A stretch of DNA of 64,000 nt from Streptomyces coacervatus. GTDB taxonomy: Bacteria > Actinomycetota > Actinomycetes > Streptomycetales > Streptomycetaceae. Below, one piece after another: positions 1 through 9,344 of the stretch. The stretch spans positions 1-64,000 of the forward strand of contig NZ_JARHTP010000006.1 in the NCBI RefSeq assembly GCF_029223485.1, read 5' to 3'. Positions within the stretch are counted from its first letter, which is position 1, and every line of letters starts with the position of its first letter. The notes under the pieces were generated by a model. It was given only the letters and a program-made list of their open reading frames with translations, had not been told where the DNA came from and made no database searches. Made by a program: the position numbers and the translations under genes.

Positions 1-262
1 GGGCTTTCCTCCGGGCAGTTTCCCTTCGGTCTTGCGTTTCCGACTCTATCAGACCGTTTTCCGATCCGATTTCCTCGGTGCTTTCCAGGTTCCCGCTCTC
101 GCGTTTCCCTTTCCGGCGGTTCCGACTTTATCAGAAGTTTCGAGCCGGACTGACCGGCCGCTCATTTCCGATTCATCGGGAGTGGCTTCTTCGAAATCGA
201 TGTTTCCGAGAAGCAGACAGATACTAACCGTTGCCGACCGGACTAGATCCAGTTCCAGGCAA
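1..262 (-). other. Pre-16S rRNA leader region (operon continues off the left edge)
   Basis: Read on the minus strand, this sequence carries the tandem leader boxes CTGATAAAGTCGGAA (121-134) and CTGATAGAGTCGGAA (39-52), then purine-rich sequence around GAAGGGAAACTGCCCGGAGG. I recognise this as the stretch between the promoters and the 16S rRNA gene of Streptomyces rrn operons. The repeated TAAAGT and TAGAGT hexamers may be the -10 boxes of downstream rrn promoters. The mature 16S would lie left of base 1, so no rRNA itself is present. The recognition is from memory; the repeated boxes are seen directly. Confidence 0.8.
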
Positions 263-269
263 CTGTTCG

Positions 270-298
270 AATCTACCTCCCCGCTTGGTCCGTGTCAA
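270..298 (-). promoter_or_regulatory. Vegetative-type promoter of the rRNA operon
   Basis: On the minus strand there is a perfect -35 TTGACA (293-298), a 17-nt spacer and a -10 TAGATT (270-275), an excellent match to principal-sigma promoters. It points into the pre-16S leader and predicts a transcript start near 263. It sits about 55 bp past the stop of the SpoIIM-family gene, which is transcribed the same way. Confidence 0.8.
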
Positions 299-351
299 CG
301 GCTCTTGCGGGGCGAAGGAGAGACTAACAGGTCAGGAGGTGTGTCCGCACA

Positions 352-1359
352 TCAGGCGGCCGTCGGCACCGTGGCGCTGCGCTCCGCTGCCTCGACGTCA
401 CCCGTCGCTCCAGCACGAGCCGCTCGGCCGCCCAGGACGAAGACGTACGCAAGGAAGGTGAGCTCCACGGTGACTCCGATGCCTATTCGGGCCCAGGTGG
501 GCAGGCCCGACGGGGTGACGAAGCCTTCGATGGCGCCGGAGACGAAGAGGACGAGCGCGAGACCGATCGCCATGCCCACGGCGGCGCGGCCCTCCTCGGC
601 GAGAGCCGTGCGTCGGGAGCGAGGTCCCGGGTCTATGAGTGTCCAGCCGAGGCGGAGCCCGGTTCCGGCGGCCACGAAGACTGCGGTCAGTTCGAGCAGG
701 CCGTGCGGGAGGACGAGGCCGAGGAAGGTGTCGAGCCGGCCGGCCGAGGACATCAGGCCGAAGCCGACCCCGAGGTTGAGCATGTTCTGGAAGAGGATCC
801 AGAGGACGGGCAGGCCGAGGAAGACGCCAAGGATCAGGCACTGAGCGGCGGCCCAGGCGTTGTTCGTCCATACCTGGGCGGCGAAGGACGCCGCGGGGTG
901 GCTCGAGTAGTACGTCTCGTACTGCCCCCCGGGACGGGTGAGCTCACGCAGCTCGCTGGGGGCCGCGATGGTGGCCTGCACCTCGGGGTGGGTGCCTATC
1001 CACCAACCCAGGAGTACGGCGACAACGGTGGACAGCAGCGCGGTGGGGACCCACCAGCGGCGCGATCTGTAGACCGCAGCGGGGAATCCTTGTGTCAGGA
1101 AGCGTGTGACGTCTCTCCAGGAGGCGCGTCGGGTGCCTGTCACTGCGCTACGCGCGCGTGCCACGAGTTGGCTGAGGCGGCCGGTCAGCTGGGGGTCGGG
1201 GGCGCTGGACTGGATCAGAGAGAGGTGGGTGGCGGTGCGCTGGTAGAGCGCGACGAGTTCGTCGGCCTCGGCGCCGGTGAGGCGGCGTTGGCGCTTCAGG
1301 AGGGCGTCGAGGCGGTCCCATTGGGCTCGGTGGGCAGTGACGAAGACGTCGAGGTCCAT
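352..1359 (-). CDS. Stage II sporulation protein M (SpoIIM/DUF95) family membrane protein
   Basis: 335 residues, starting ATG. The N-terminal ~100 residues are soluble and helical, followed by about five hydrophobic segments (near residues 105-125, 170-190, 205-235, 260-285, 295-315) separated by short loops. This layout matches the SpoIIM/DUF95 membrane family. In Bacillus SpoIIM belongs to the engulfment complex; Streptomyces has no engulfment, so the role here is unknown. It diverges from an RDD-domain gene with 129 bp between the starts; SpoIIM and RDD proteins are common neighbours in actinobacteria. The rRNA promoters begin just beyond its stop, in the same direction. Confidence 0.85.
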   Translation of the reverse strand: MDLDVFVTAHRAQWDRLDALLKRQRRLTGAEADELVALYQRTATHLSLIQSSAPDPQLTGRLSQLVARARSAVTGTRRASWRDVTRFLTQGFPAAVYRSRRWWVPTALLSTVVAVLLGWWIGTHPEVQATIAAPSELRELTRPGGQYETYYSSHPAASFAAQVWTNNAWAAAQCLILGVFLGLPVLWILFQNMLNLGVGFGLMSSAGRLDTFLGLVLPHGLLELTAVFVAAGTGLRLGWTLIDPGPRSRRTALAEEGRAAVGMAIGLALVLFVSGAIEGFVTPSGLPTWARIGIGVTVELTFLAYVFVLGGRAARAGATGDVEAAERSATVPTAA

Positions 1360-1488
1360 CGGTTTGCCTGCTCCTCGGCTGTTCGTCGGCGGCTCGTCGT
1401 GGTGTCAGCTTGTCGTACTGCGGCGCGATGCGCCCTCAGCTTGGCAGACTGACCGTTCACGGAGCAGGCCAGGGGAAGGACGACGGGC

Positions 1489-2472
1489 GTGAGTGAGCTT
1501 GTGACGGGCGAGGCGGTGGCGCTGGAGTTGCGCCCCGCGAGGCTGCCGAGCAGGGCGCTTGCGGTGTTGCTCGACCTGACCGTGGCCATGGTCGTCTACG
1601 TCGTCCTGACCATTGCTCTGGTTGCTTCCACAGCTTCGCTGGACGACGCGGCACAGATCGCAGTGTCGATCGCGACCTTCGCTCTGGTGCTGGTGGGCGG
1701 GCCGATCGCGGTCGAGACGCTCAGCCACGGGCGGTCGCTCGGGAAAATGGCGTGCGGACTGCGAGTGGTGCGGGACGACGGGGGGCCGATCCGGTTCCGG
1801 CATGCACTGGTTCGGGGTGGGATCGGCGTGGTCGAGATCCTGATGACGTTCGGGGTCGTCGCCTGCGTCGCATCCCTTGTGTCGGCTCGGGGGCGGAGGC
1901 TCGGCGATGTGTTCGCCGGGACTCTCGTCGTGCGGGAAAGGGTGCCTGTCGCACGGACGGGCTTCCAGCCTCCGCCGCCGGTCTGGCTGGCCGGGAGGTT
2001 CTCGGAACTTGATCTGTCTGGGGTTCCCGACGGGTTGTGGCTCGCCGTTCGTCAGTACCTGACACGGATGCAGCAGCTGGACCCGCAGGTCGGGTGGGCC
2101 ATGGCGGAGCGGCTTGCCTCGGACCTCTCGGCTCATACGGGGACGGCGGTTCCGCAGGGCGTCCCGTCGGCAGCGTATCTGGCGGCTGTGGTGCAGGAGA
2201 GGCAGGCCCGCGAGGCGCGACGAGCCTTCGCGAACGGTTCGGCGGTCGGGGGCCCGGCTGCGGGTGGGCAGCCTGTGAGTGCCATGCGTCCGACTGGTGC
2301 GCCGGGCTCTTACGGACCTCCGGCCGGGTTTCCTCCGGTGGGGGCTCCGACGCACGAAGGTCCGGCACACGAGGCCGCGCAGACCGGATCGCAGGATGTG
2401 CCGTCGGCTGACCGTCCGACCAGTGGGGCGGGCGGAACCACGGAGTCCACCGGGTTCGCACCGCCGGCGTAG
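1489..2472 (+). CDS. RDD family membrane protein
   Basis: 327 residues from a GTG start, with GGGGAAGGA about 9 nt upstream. The RDD domain occupies residues ~15-150, with the Arg-Ala-x-Ala-x-Leu-x-Asp motif at the first transmembrane helix (PSRALAVLLDLTVA), a second helix near residues 60-80 and the RFRHALVRG stretch before the third. A soluble region (150-245) and a Pro/Gly-rich, probably disordered tail follow. RDD proteins are membrane proteins of mostly unknown function; some act in ion tolerance. Paired divergently with the SpoIIM-family gene. Confidence 0.85.
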   Translation: MSELVTGEAVALELRPARLPSRALAVLLDLTVAMVVYVVLTIALVASTASLDDAAQIAVSIATFALVLVGGPIAVETLSHGRSLGKMACGLRVVRDDGGPIRFRHALVRGGIGVVEILMTFGVVACVASLVSARGRRLGDVFAGTLVVRERVPVARTGFQPPPPVWLAGRFSELDLSGVPDGLWLAVRQYLTRMQQLDPQVGWAMAERLASDLSAHTGTAVPQGVPSAAYLAAVVQERQAREARRAFANGSAVGGPAAGGQPVSAMRPTGAPGSYGPPAGFPPVGAPTHEGPAHEAAQTGSQDVPSADRPTSGAGGTTESTGFAPPA

Positions 2473-2568
2473 CCCCGTCGCCGCTGGCCGTTGGCCGCCA
2501 CACGAGCCGCCGGGTCAAGGCGGCCGCGTCCGCGGGTTTCCTCTGCGCCGCTTCGGCGAACGTCTCGC

Positions 2569-3183
2569 TCAGGTGAATGTGGACGGCGGCGATTCGAGGT
2601 CTTCGAGCTCGATGCCGGGCGCCGCGAGCACCACGTCGCCGGCGATGTGTACGGCGTGCTGCTCACCCGTGTCCAGGGCTGTGACCTGGTATTCGTCCAC
2701 GGTCAGAGGGGCGTTGTCAGTGGCGTGTGTTTCTCTGTTCACCAAGGCCCAGGACTGGTCCACGGTGCGCGGGGCGAGGACGGGGTCCGTGAAGGCGACG
2801 AGGCGTACGCGGGTTGTTGTGGCGGAAGGGGTGAGGCGCAGGAGACGGGTGGTGGCGATGAGGAATGCGGGGGATGTGCCGGTGAAGGCGTGGGCGCGGA
2901 CGTTGCCTTCGGTGGCATGAGCTCCGGTGGGGTCCGTTCGGACCCAGGTGACGCCGTCGAGGGCGGCGCCGCGGACCTGCCAGCCCGCGGCGTGGAGTTC
3001 GAGGCGGATGGGGCGGCCCAGTTCGTCGAGGGCGAGGTCGACGGAGCCTCGGTGATCGCCCGAGGGGGTGGTGAGTTGGGAGACGTAGCGCCAACCGGAA
3101 GGGCCGGGGGCGCAGTGGAAGTGCTCGACTGCGAGGGGGGTGTGATCGTGCGGATCGTGGAGCGAATAACGGCCGCGGGGCAT
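2569..3183 (-). CDS. Hypothetical protein, soluble
   Basis: 204 residues from ATG at 3183, chosen over an upstream in-frame ATG at 3246 because the extra 21 residues are Cys/Arg/Pro-rich and overlap a terminator hairpin; AGGA lies shortly upstream. No transmembrane segment or signal peptide. The sequence reads as beta-rich (alternating hydrophobic stretches such as GWRYVSQLTTPSGDHRGSVD), resembling actinobacterial proteins of unknown function. It is convergent with the RDD gene and downstream of ahcY on the same strand but separated by two hairpins, so probably a separate transcript. I do not recognise a function. Confidence 0.65.
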   Translation of the reverse strand: MPRGRYSLHDPHDHTPLAVEHFHCAPGPSGWRYVSQLTTPSGDHRGSVDLALDELGRPIRLELHAAGWQVRGAALDGVTWVRTDPTGAHATEGNVRAHAFTGTSPAFLIATTRLLRLTPSATTTRVRLVAFTDPVLAPRTVDQSWALVNRETHATDNAPLTVDEYQVTALDTGEQHAVHIAGDVVLAAPGIELEDLESPPSTFT

Positions 3184-3230
3184 GGGGGTCCTGGGTCTTG
3201 ACGGGCTGGTCCGGCCGCAGCAGCCAAAGG

Positions 3231-3265
3231 GGCAGGCCCCCGGCACGGGGGTGCGGGGGCCTGCC
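3231..3265. terminator. GC-rich hairpin downstream of ahcY
   Basis: Inverted repeat GGCAGGCCCCC (3231-3241) / GGGGGCCTGCC (3255-3265), an 11-bp stem. With the hairpin at 3282-3315 it forms a tandem terminator after S-adenosylhomocysteinase. No long T run follows, as usual for Streptomyces terminators. Confidence 0.6.
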
Positions 3266-3281
3266 TCGGAGGAACTGCTGC

Positions 3282-3315
3282 TGGTGAGCGTGTCAGCGCA
3301 CCGACACGCTCACCA
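3282..3315 (-). terminator. Terminator of ahcY
   Basis: Perfect 13-bp stem TGGTGAGCGTGTC (3282-3294) / GACACGCTCACCA (3303-3315) with an 8-nt loop, 19 nt after the ahcY stop codon. Confidence 0.75.
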
Positions 3316-3333
3316 TGGGCTGCGCCGAGCCGC

Positions 3334-4791
<1,458 letters not shown>

Positions 4792-5263
4792 TGCGAGCTG
4801 CTCCTCGGGGTTGGGGCGAGGTGGGTACGGCTGGTCTGCGCGGCGGCGGACACAGGGGTGCCCGAAAGAGGACACAGGCATGCCCGCGTGCGCGCAGCGC
4901 AGTCCGTCGGAGGCCCTCTCTCCCTCGGTCGGTCCGCGGTGGGACCGCCCGACCGCCATCAGCAGCGACGTCTGGCTCCGTCCCAAGCTACACCGGTCGG
5001 CCCGGCGGCCCCCAGTCCGCCTTCGAACACATCGCGCCGATCGGACGTGCGGCGGGTGGTGGTCGCGAGGGTTGGGGGGGAGCGATAACAGGTCACCTAC
5101 GAAACGGGAGAACAGGAGGCAGCAGACCAGGTCGAACAGGGGCTTTCGCACCTTTGAGCCGGGCGGCGGGTGTTGCAGGATGCCAGGAGATCGGGAATCG
5201 CTGATCGATCTTGCGGGGCGTCCGGGACGGCGCTTCGTGCAACAAAGGCGTTAGGAGATCGAT
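4792..5263. other. Divergent intergenic region between ahcY and the PTS gene
   Basis: 472 bp holding the 5' regions of two divergent genes. The ahcY side has a direct repeat GGACACAGG at 4848-4856 and 4870-4878 (22 bp apart, two helical turns). A possible ahcY -10 TAGCTT lies near 4985-4990 on the minus strand, without a convincing -35. I searched for the SAH-riboswitch core upstream of ahcY and did not see it. The PTS gene has AGGAG 8 nt before its GTG. No further gene is supported. Confidence 0.5.
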
Positions 5264-7375
5264 GTGACCAGTCCGGCCGGCCCTCCCCCCACGGGCGGCG
5301 GCAAAGGCGAGCAGAGGCGGCTCAAGCTGCTCGCGGTGACCGCATGCCCGACCGGCATCGCGCACACGTACATGGCTGCGGAGAAGCTCGCGCAGGCCGC
5401 CGAGAGCCGTGGCATCGACATGAAGGTGGAGACCCAGGGATCCATCGGGGCTGAAAACGTCCTCGACGACAACGATGTCAGAACCGCGGACGGCATCATC
5501 GTCGCCGCGGACAAAGACGTGGATCTGAGCCGTTTCGCGGGCAGGCGGGTCCTCAAGGTCGGGGTGGCCGAGGGCATTCGTCACCCCGAGCGGCTGATCG
5601 AACAGGTGCGGTCGGCGCCGGTGTACGAGCCCGGCAGCGCTGCGGCGGCTTCGGCGGCGGGGGGTGGCAGGGAGCGGAGCGTCACGTACAAGGCGCTGAT
5701 GAACGGGGTCAGTTACATGATCCCGTTCGTGGTGGTGGGCGGGTTGCTGATCGCCGTCTCGCTCTCGCTGGGCGGACACGCGGACCCGTCCGGTGGTCTG
5801 GTCATCCCGAAGGGCTCCTTCTGGATGGACGTGAACAACATCGGGGTCATCGGCTTCACGCTGATGGTGCCGATTCTGTCCGGGTACATCGCGTATGCCA
5901 TCGGAGATCGGCCTGCGCTCGTGCCGGGCATGATCGGTGGCTGGATCGCGAACACGGGGTCGTTGTACGACTCCAAGGCGGGCGCGGGGTTCATCGGGGC
6001 GATCGTGACCGGGTTCCTCGCCGGGTATCTGGTGCTGTGGATCAAGAAGGTCAGGGTCCCGAAGTTCGTGCAGCCGATCATGCCGATCATCGTGATCCCG
6101 ATCGTGGCGACGACGGCGCTCGGGATGTTCTTCATCTACGTCATCGGGCAGCCGATCTCGTGGGTGTTCGAGCATCTGACCAGCTGGCTCAGCGGAATGA
6201 CGGGCACGAGTGCGGTCCTGCTCGGCGGGATTCTGGGGCTCATGATCGCGTTCGACATGGGCGGGCCGGTCAACAAGACGGCGTTCCTGTTCGGTGCGGG
6301 GCTCATCGCGACCGGCAACCAGACGGTCATGGGCATGTGTGCCGCTGCGATCCCCGTGATGCCGCTGGGGCAGGGGCTGGCGACGCTGATACGGCAGCGG
6401 CTCTATACCGAGCAGGAGCGGGAGACCGGTCTCGCGGCGCTGTTCATGGGGTGCTTCGGGATCTCCGAGGGCGCGATCCCGTTCGCGGCGGCGCGGCCCG
6501 CGCAGGTGATTCCGGCCAACATGCTCGGTGGCGCGGTGGCCGGTGCGGTCGCCGGTATCGCCGGAGTGAAGGACGCGGTGCCGCACGGTGGGCCGATCGT
6601 GGCCGTGCTGGGTGCGGTCAGCGGCGTACCGATGTTCTTCGGGGCGGTGGTGATCGGGACGGTCGTCACCGCGCTGACGACCGTCACGCTCATCGACGTC
6701 AGTGAGCGGAAGCGGCGGGGTGTGCCGTTGGCCGGTACAGGTGTCGCCGGTGCCGAGCCCGTGCTGGTCCCGGCGGGTGTGGGTGTGTCGTCGGGTTCGG
6801 GTGCGCGTGCTGTCGTAGCGCTGCGGGCCGAGCGTGGATCCATGCCGCCTGCTTCGGGCTCGGGTGGGGCGGACTCCGCTTCTGGGACTGGTCCGGCCGG
6901 TCCCGTCGATGCCGGTGGCGACATCCTCTCCGGCTACCTCACCGAGCGGACCGTGAAGGTACGGCTCGACGCGCGGGACAAAGAAACCGGCATCCGGGAG
7001 ATGGCGGAGCTTCTGGTACGGAGCGGCAGGGTCGCCGATGTGGGCGAGTTGGTGCGGACGGCGCTGCGACGCGAGGAGCAGGGTACGACCGGGCTCGGCG
7101 AGGAGATCGCGATTCCGCATGCCAAGACGGACGCCGTGACCGCGCCGGTCGTCGGGTTCGCCCGGTCCGGGGAGGGCGTGGAGTGGGGGTCGTTGGACGG
7201 TACGAAGGCGCGGCTGGTGTTCATGATCGCCGTACCGAAGGCGGCCGCGGGCGATGAGCACCTGCGGATTCTGGCGCTGCTGTCGCGGAAGTTGATGGAC
7301 GCCGGGTTCCGGGAGCGGCTCATGGCGGCCGGGGACGAGCGGGCGGTTCTCGGGGTGCTGAGCGAGATCCGGTAG
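5264..7375 (+). CDS. PTS fructose-family EII, domain order IIB-IIC-IIA
   Basis: 703 residues from GTG 5264, with AGGAG 8 nt upstream. Order: EIIB-Fru at ~18-115 with phospho-Cys28 in TACPTGIAHTYMA; EIIC at ~145-490 with about nine hydrophobic segments and the FDMGGPVNKTAF substrate motif; a Gly/Ala/Ser-rich linker ~490-560; EIIA at ~565-703 with phospho-His619 in EEIAIPHAKT. All three modules look intact, so phosphate could pass from HPr through His619 and Cys28 to an incoming fructose-type sugar. No fruK-like kinase or DeoR regulator adjoins it, unlike the classical fruRKA operon, so the substrate is uncertain. Most fused fructose EIIs are A-B-C; the permuted order is notable. Confidence 0.93.
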   Translation: MTSPAGPPPTGGGKGEQRRLKLLAVTACPTGIAHTYMAAEKLAQAAESRGIDMKVETQGSIGAENVLDDNDVRTADGIIVAADKDVDLSRFAGRRVLKVGVAEGIRHPERLIEQVRSAPVYEPGSAAAASAAGGGRERSVTYKALMNGVSYMIPFVVVGGLLIAVSLSLGGHADPSGGLVIPKGSFWMDVNNIGVIGFTLMVPILSGYIAYAIGDRPALVPGMIGGWIANTGSLYDSKAGAGFIGAIVTGFLAGYLVLWIKKVRVPKFVQPIMPIIVIPIVATTALGMFFIYVIGQPISWVFEHLTSWLSGMTGTSAVLLGGILGLMIAFDMGGPVNKTAFLFGAGLIATGNQTVMGMCAAAIPVMPLGQGLATLIRQRLYTEQERETGLAALFMGCFGISEGAIPFAAARPAQVIPANMLGGAVAGAVAGIAGVKDAVPHGGPIVAVLGAVSGVPMFFGAVVIGTVVTALTTVTLIDVSERKRRGVPLAGTGVAGAEPVLVPAGVGVSSGSGARAVVALRAERGSMPPASGSGGADSASGTGPAGPVDAGGDILSGYLTERTVKVRLDARDKETGIREMAELLVRSGRVADVGELVRTALRREEQGTTGLGEEIAIPHAKTDAVTAPVVGFARSGEGVEWGSLDGTKARLVFMIAVPKAAAGDEHLRILALLSRKLMDAGFRERLMAAGDERAVLGVLSEIR

Positions 7376-7380
7376 CCGGC

Positions 7381-7412
7381 GGGGCCCGCGTCCGTTCGCG
7401 GGAGCGGGCCCC
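7381..7412 (+). terminator. Terminator after the PTS gene
   Basis: Stem GGGGCCCGC (7381-7389) / GCGGGCCCC (7404-7412), six bases past the PTS stop and before the signal peptidase gene. It suggests the two genes are not fully co-transcribed. Confidence 0.6.
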
Positions 7413-7480
7413 CACAGGTGGTTCACAGGCGGCCGCTACCCTCTGCGCGGCCGGATGTTCCGCGTGGGGAGGGAGTGTCG

Positions 7481-8149
7481 ATGAGCAGGGCGCGAAAGCT
7501 CGGGATCTGGGCGGGGGTGCTGGGGCCGCTGGGGCTGGTGCTGGTGATCGTGGCGCTGGTGAGCCTGTGGACGGGTTACCACGGCACCACGGTGGCCAGC
7601 GACAGCATGTCGCCGACGTACAGACAGGGACAGCAGCTGGTCTACGAGCGTATGGACGGGACGGGGGTACGGCGGGGCGACGTCGTGCTCTACTCGGCAC
7701 CAACCCGCTATCAGGGCGCCGTCGTCATGCAGCGCGTCATCGGCGTGGGTGGCGATCACATCGTGTGCTGCGCGGGGGAAGACAAGGGCGAGCGGCTCCT
7801 CGTGAACGGCAAGCCGCTCGACGAGCCGTATGTGTCGGGCGGCATCGCCGACGGAACACACCAGCCGTACAACGTGACAGTGCCCGAGGGTCGGCTCTTC
7901 GTGCTCGGTGATCACCGGTTGAACTCGCGGGACTCACGGGCCTTCCCCGACGATCACGCAGGCACGGTGCCCGTGAGCGCGGTGCAGGGCCGTGTGACGG
8001 ACGACTACACCGTGGTTGAGTTGCTCGGAGTGGCCGCGCTGGTGGGACTGCTGCTGGCGCTCACCGGGTTCGGGCTGGGGATCGCGGCCGTGGCCGTACG
8101 GAGGCGTGTCGTCGTGCCCCCTCCCCCGCCCTGGGCCGTGCAGGTCTGA
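7481..8149 (+). CDS. Signal peptidase I (S26 family) homologue with non-canonical active site
   Basis: 222 residues from ATG 7481, preceded by GGGAGGGAG; an upstream in-frame start at 7418 is unsupported. One N-terminal transmembrane helix (~10-30), an S26 catalytic domain (~35-180) and a second C-terminal helix (~184-206). Box B is intact (SDSMSPTY, nucleophile Ser42) and so is the GDHRLNSRDSR box. In the box that normally reads Lys-Arg-hydrophobic (KRVxGxxGD), this protein reads MQRVIGVGGD: the general-base Lys is Gln84. Family knowledge says Lys (or His in eukaryotic-type enzymes) is required, so it is either inactive or uses another base. It could process exported proteins or be a pseudoenzyme. 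Confidence 0.85.
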   Translation: MSRARKLGIWAGVLGPLGLVLVIVALVSLWTGYHGTTVASDSMSPTYRQGQQLVYERMDGTGVRRGDVVLYSAPTRYQGAVVMQRVIGVGGDHIVCCAGEDKGERLLVNGKPLDEPYVSGGIADGTHQPYNVTVPEGRLFVLGDHRLNSRDSRAFPDDHAGTVPVSAVQGRVTDDYTVVELLGVAALVGLLLALTGFGLGIAAVAVRRRVVVPPPPPWAVQV

Positions 8150-8203
8150 CGGCGGGGCTCGCCGAGCGCTCCGCGGGCCCCTTGGTCGTACGGCGAAGTG
8201 GTG

Positions 8204-9184
8204 TCAGTGACCGGCGGGGTGCGGCGCCGGTCCGCCCGGCGTCGCCTCGCGGTCCGGGCCCTTGGCGGCCTCGGCCTCGCTGTAGATGTCCGGTTCGAGG
8301 TAGATGACGCGGGCGATGGGAACGGCGGCGCGGATGCGGGCCTCGGCGGCGTTGATGGCGGAGGCGACCTCGGCGGCCGTGTCGTCGTGCTGGACGGCGA
8401 TCTTGGCGGCGATCAGCAGTTCCTCGGGGCCCAGGTGGAGAGTGCGCATGTGGATGATCCCGGTGACCGTGTCGCCGTCGACGATGGCGGTCTCGATCTT
8501 CCGGACCTCGTCGACGCCGGCGGCCTCGCCGAGGAGGAGGGACTTGGTCTCGGCGGCCAGGACGAGCGCGATCAGGACGAGCAGGATGCCGATGCAGACC
8601 GTGCCGATGCCGTCCCAGACGCCGTCGCCGGTGAGCAGGGCCATACCGACGCCGCCGAGGGCGAGGACCAGACCGATGAGTGCGCCGAAGTCCTCCAGGA
8701 GGACGACGGGCAGCTCGGGGGCCTTGGCGCGGCGGATGAACTGCGACCAGGAGAGCGTGCCGCGCAGTTCGTTCGACTCCTTGATGGCCGTCTTGAAGGA
8801 GAAGCCCTCGGCGATGATCGCGAAGACGAGGACGCCCACCGGCCAGTACCAGTGCTCCAGTTCGTGCGGGTGGCGGATCTTTTCGTAGCCCTCGTAGATG
8901 GCGAACATGCCGCCGACCGAGAAGAGGACGATCGAGACGAGGAAGGCGTAGATGTACCGCTCGCGGCCGTAGCCGAAGGGGTGCTGCGGGGTGGCCTCGC
9001 GCTGGGCCTTCTTGCCGCCGATCAGCAGCAGGAACTGGTTGCCGGAGTCGGCGAGCGAGTGGACGCCCTCGGCGAGCATCGACGACGAACCGCTGAACGC
9101 GAACGCCACGAACTTCGATACCGCGATCGCGAGGTTGGCGCCGAGTGCCGCCACGATCGCCCTGGTGCCGCCTGACGCGCTCAT
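8204..9184 (-). CDS. Cation diffusion facilitator (CDF) family transporter
   Basis: 326 residues from ATG 9184. Six hydrophobic segments within residues ~8-235, with the CDF signature SMLAEGVHSLADSGNQ near residues 34-49 supplying the Asp/His metal ligands of helix II, and a cytoplasmic C-terminal domain (~235-310). CDF proteins export divalent cations such as Zn2+, Co2+ or Fe2+ in exchange for protons. Here helix II reads H-S-L-A-D, and a short loop GGKKAQREATPQHPFGYGRERY links helices II and III, as in the Fe/Zn-CDF branch; the metal cannot be assigned. It is the last gene of a minus-strand run beginning at manB. Confidence 0.92.
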   Translation of the reverse strand: MSASGGTRAIVAALGANLAIAVSKFVAFAFSGSSSMLAEGVHSLADSGNQFLLLIGGKKAQREATPQHPFGYGRERYIYAFLVSIVLFSVGGMFAIYEGYEKIRHPHELEHWYWPVGVLVFAIIAEGFSFKTAIKESNELRGTLSWSQFIRRAKAPELPVVLLEDFGALIGLVLALGGVGMALLTGDGVWDGIGTVCIGILLVLIALVLAAETKSLLLGEAAGVDEVRKIETAIVDGDTVTGIIHMRTLHLGPEELLIAAKIAVQHDDTAAEVASAINAAEARIRAAVPIARVIYLEPDIYSEAEAAKGPDREATPGGPAPHPAGH

Positions 9185-9344
9185 GTGTTCGCGTTGTCCC
9201 TTCGCCTTCGTACGTACGCCGTCCGGGGCCCCGCCTCGTCGCGGCTTTGCCCGTCCTTTGCCGGTGGGCCATTCTTGCAGCCCTGCCCGGCGACGGCGCG
9301 TCAGGTATCCACAACCCCGGTCATACGATCGCAGTAATCCGGTG

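Noticed and set aside
264..276. tRNA T-arm-like GTTCGAATC
   Set aside because: It lies between the -35 and -10 of the rRNA promoter; no acceptor stem or anticodon arm surrounds it.
4792..5040. SAH riboswitch in the ahcY leader
   Set aside because: The expected core (GAGGxGCGxUGC then AACGGCGCUC) was looked for on the minus strand and not found.
5093..7426. 777-residue minus-strand ORF, and similar long antisense ORFs (e.g. 3346-5088 plus, 38996-42244 minus)
   Set aside because: They mirror clear coding genes on the other strand; long antisense frames are normal at this G+C and the products are Arg/His/Pro-rich low complexity.
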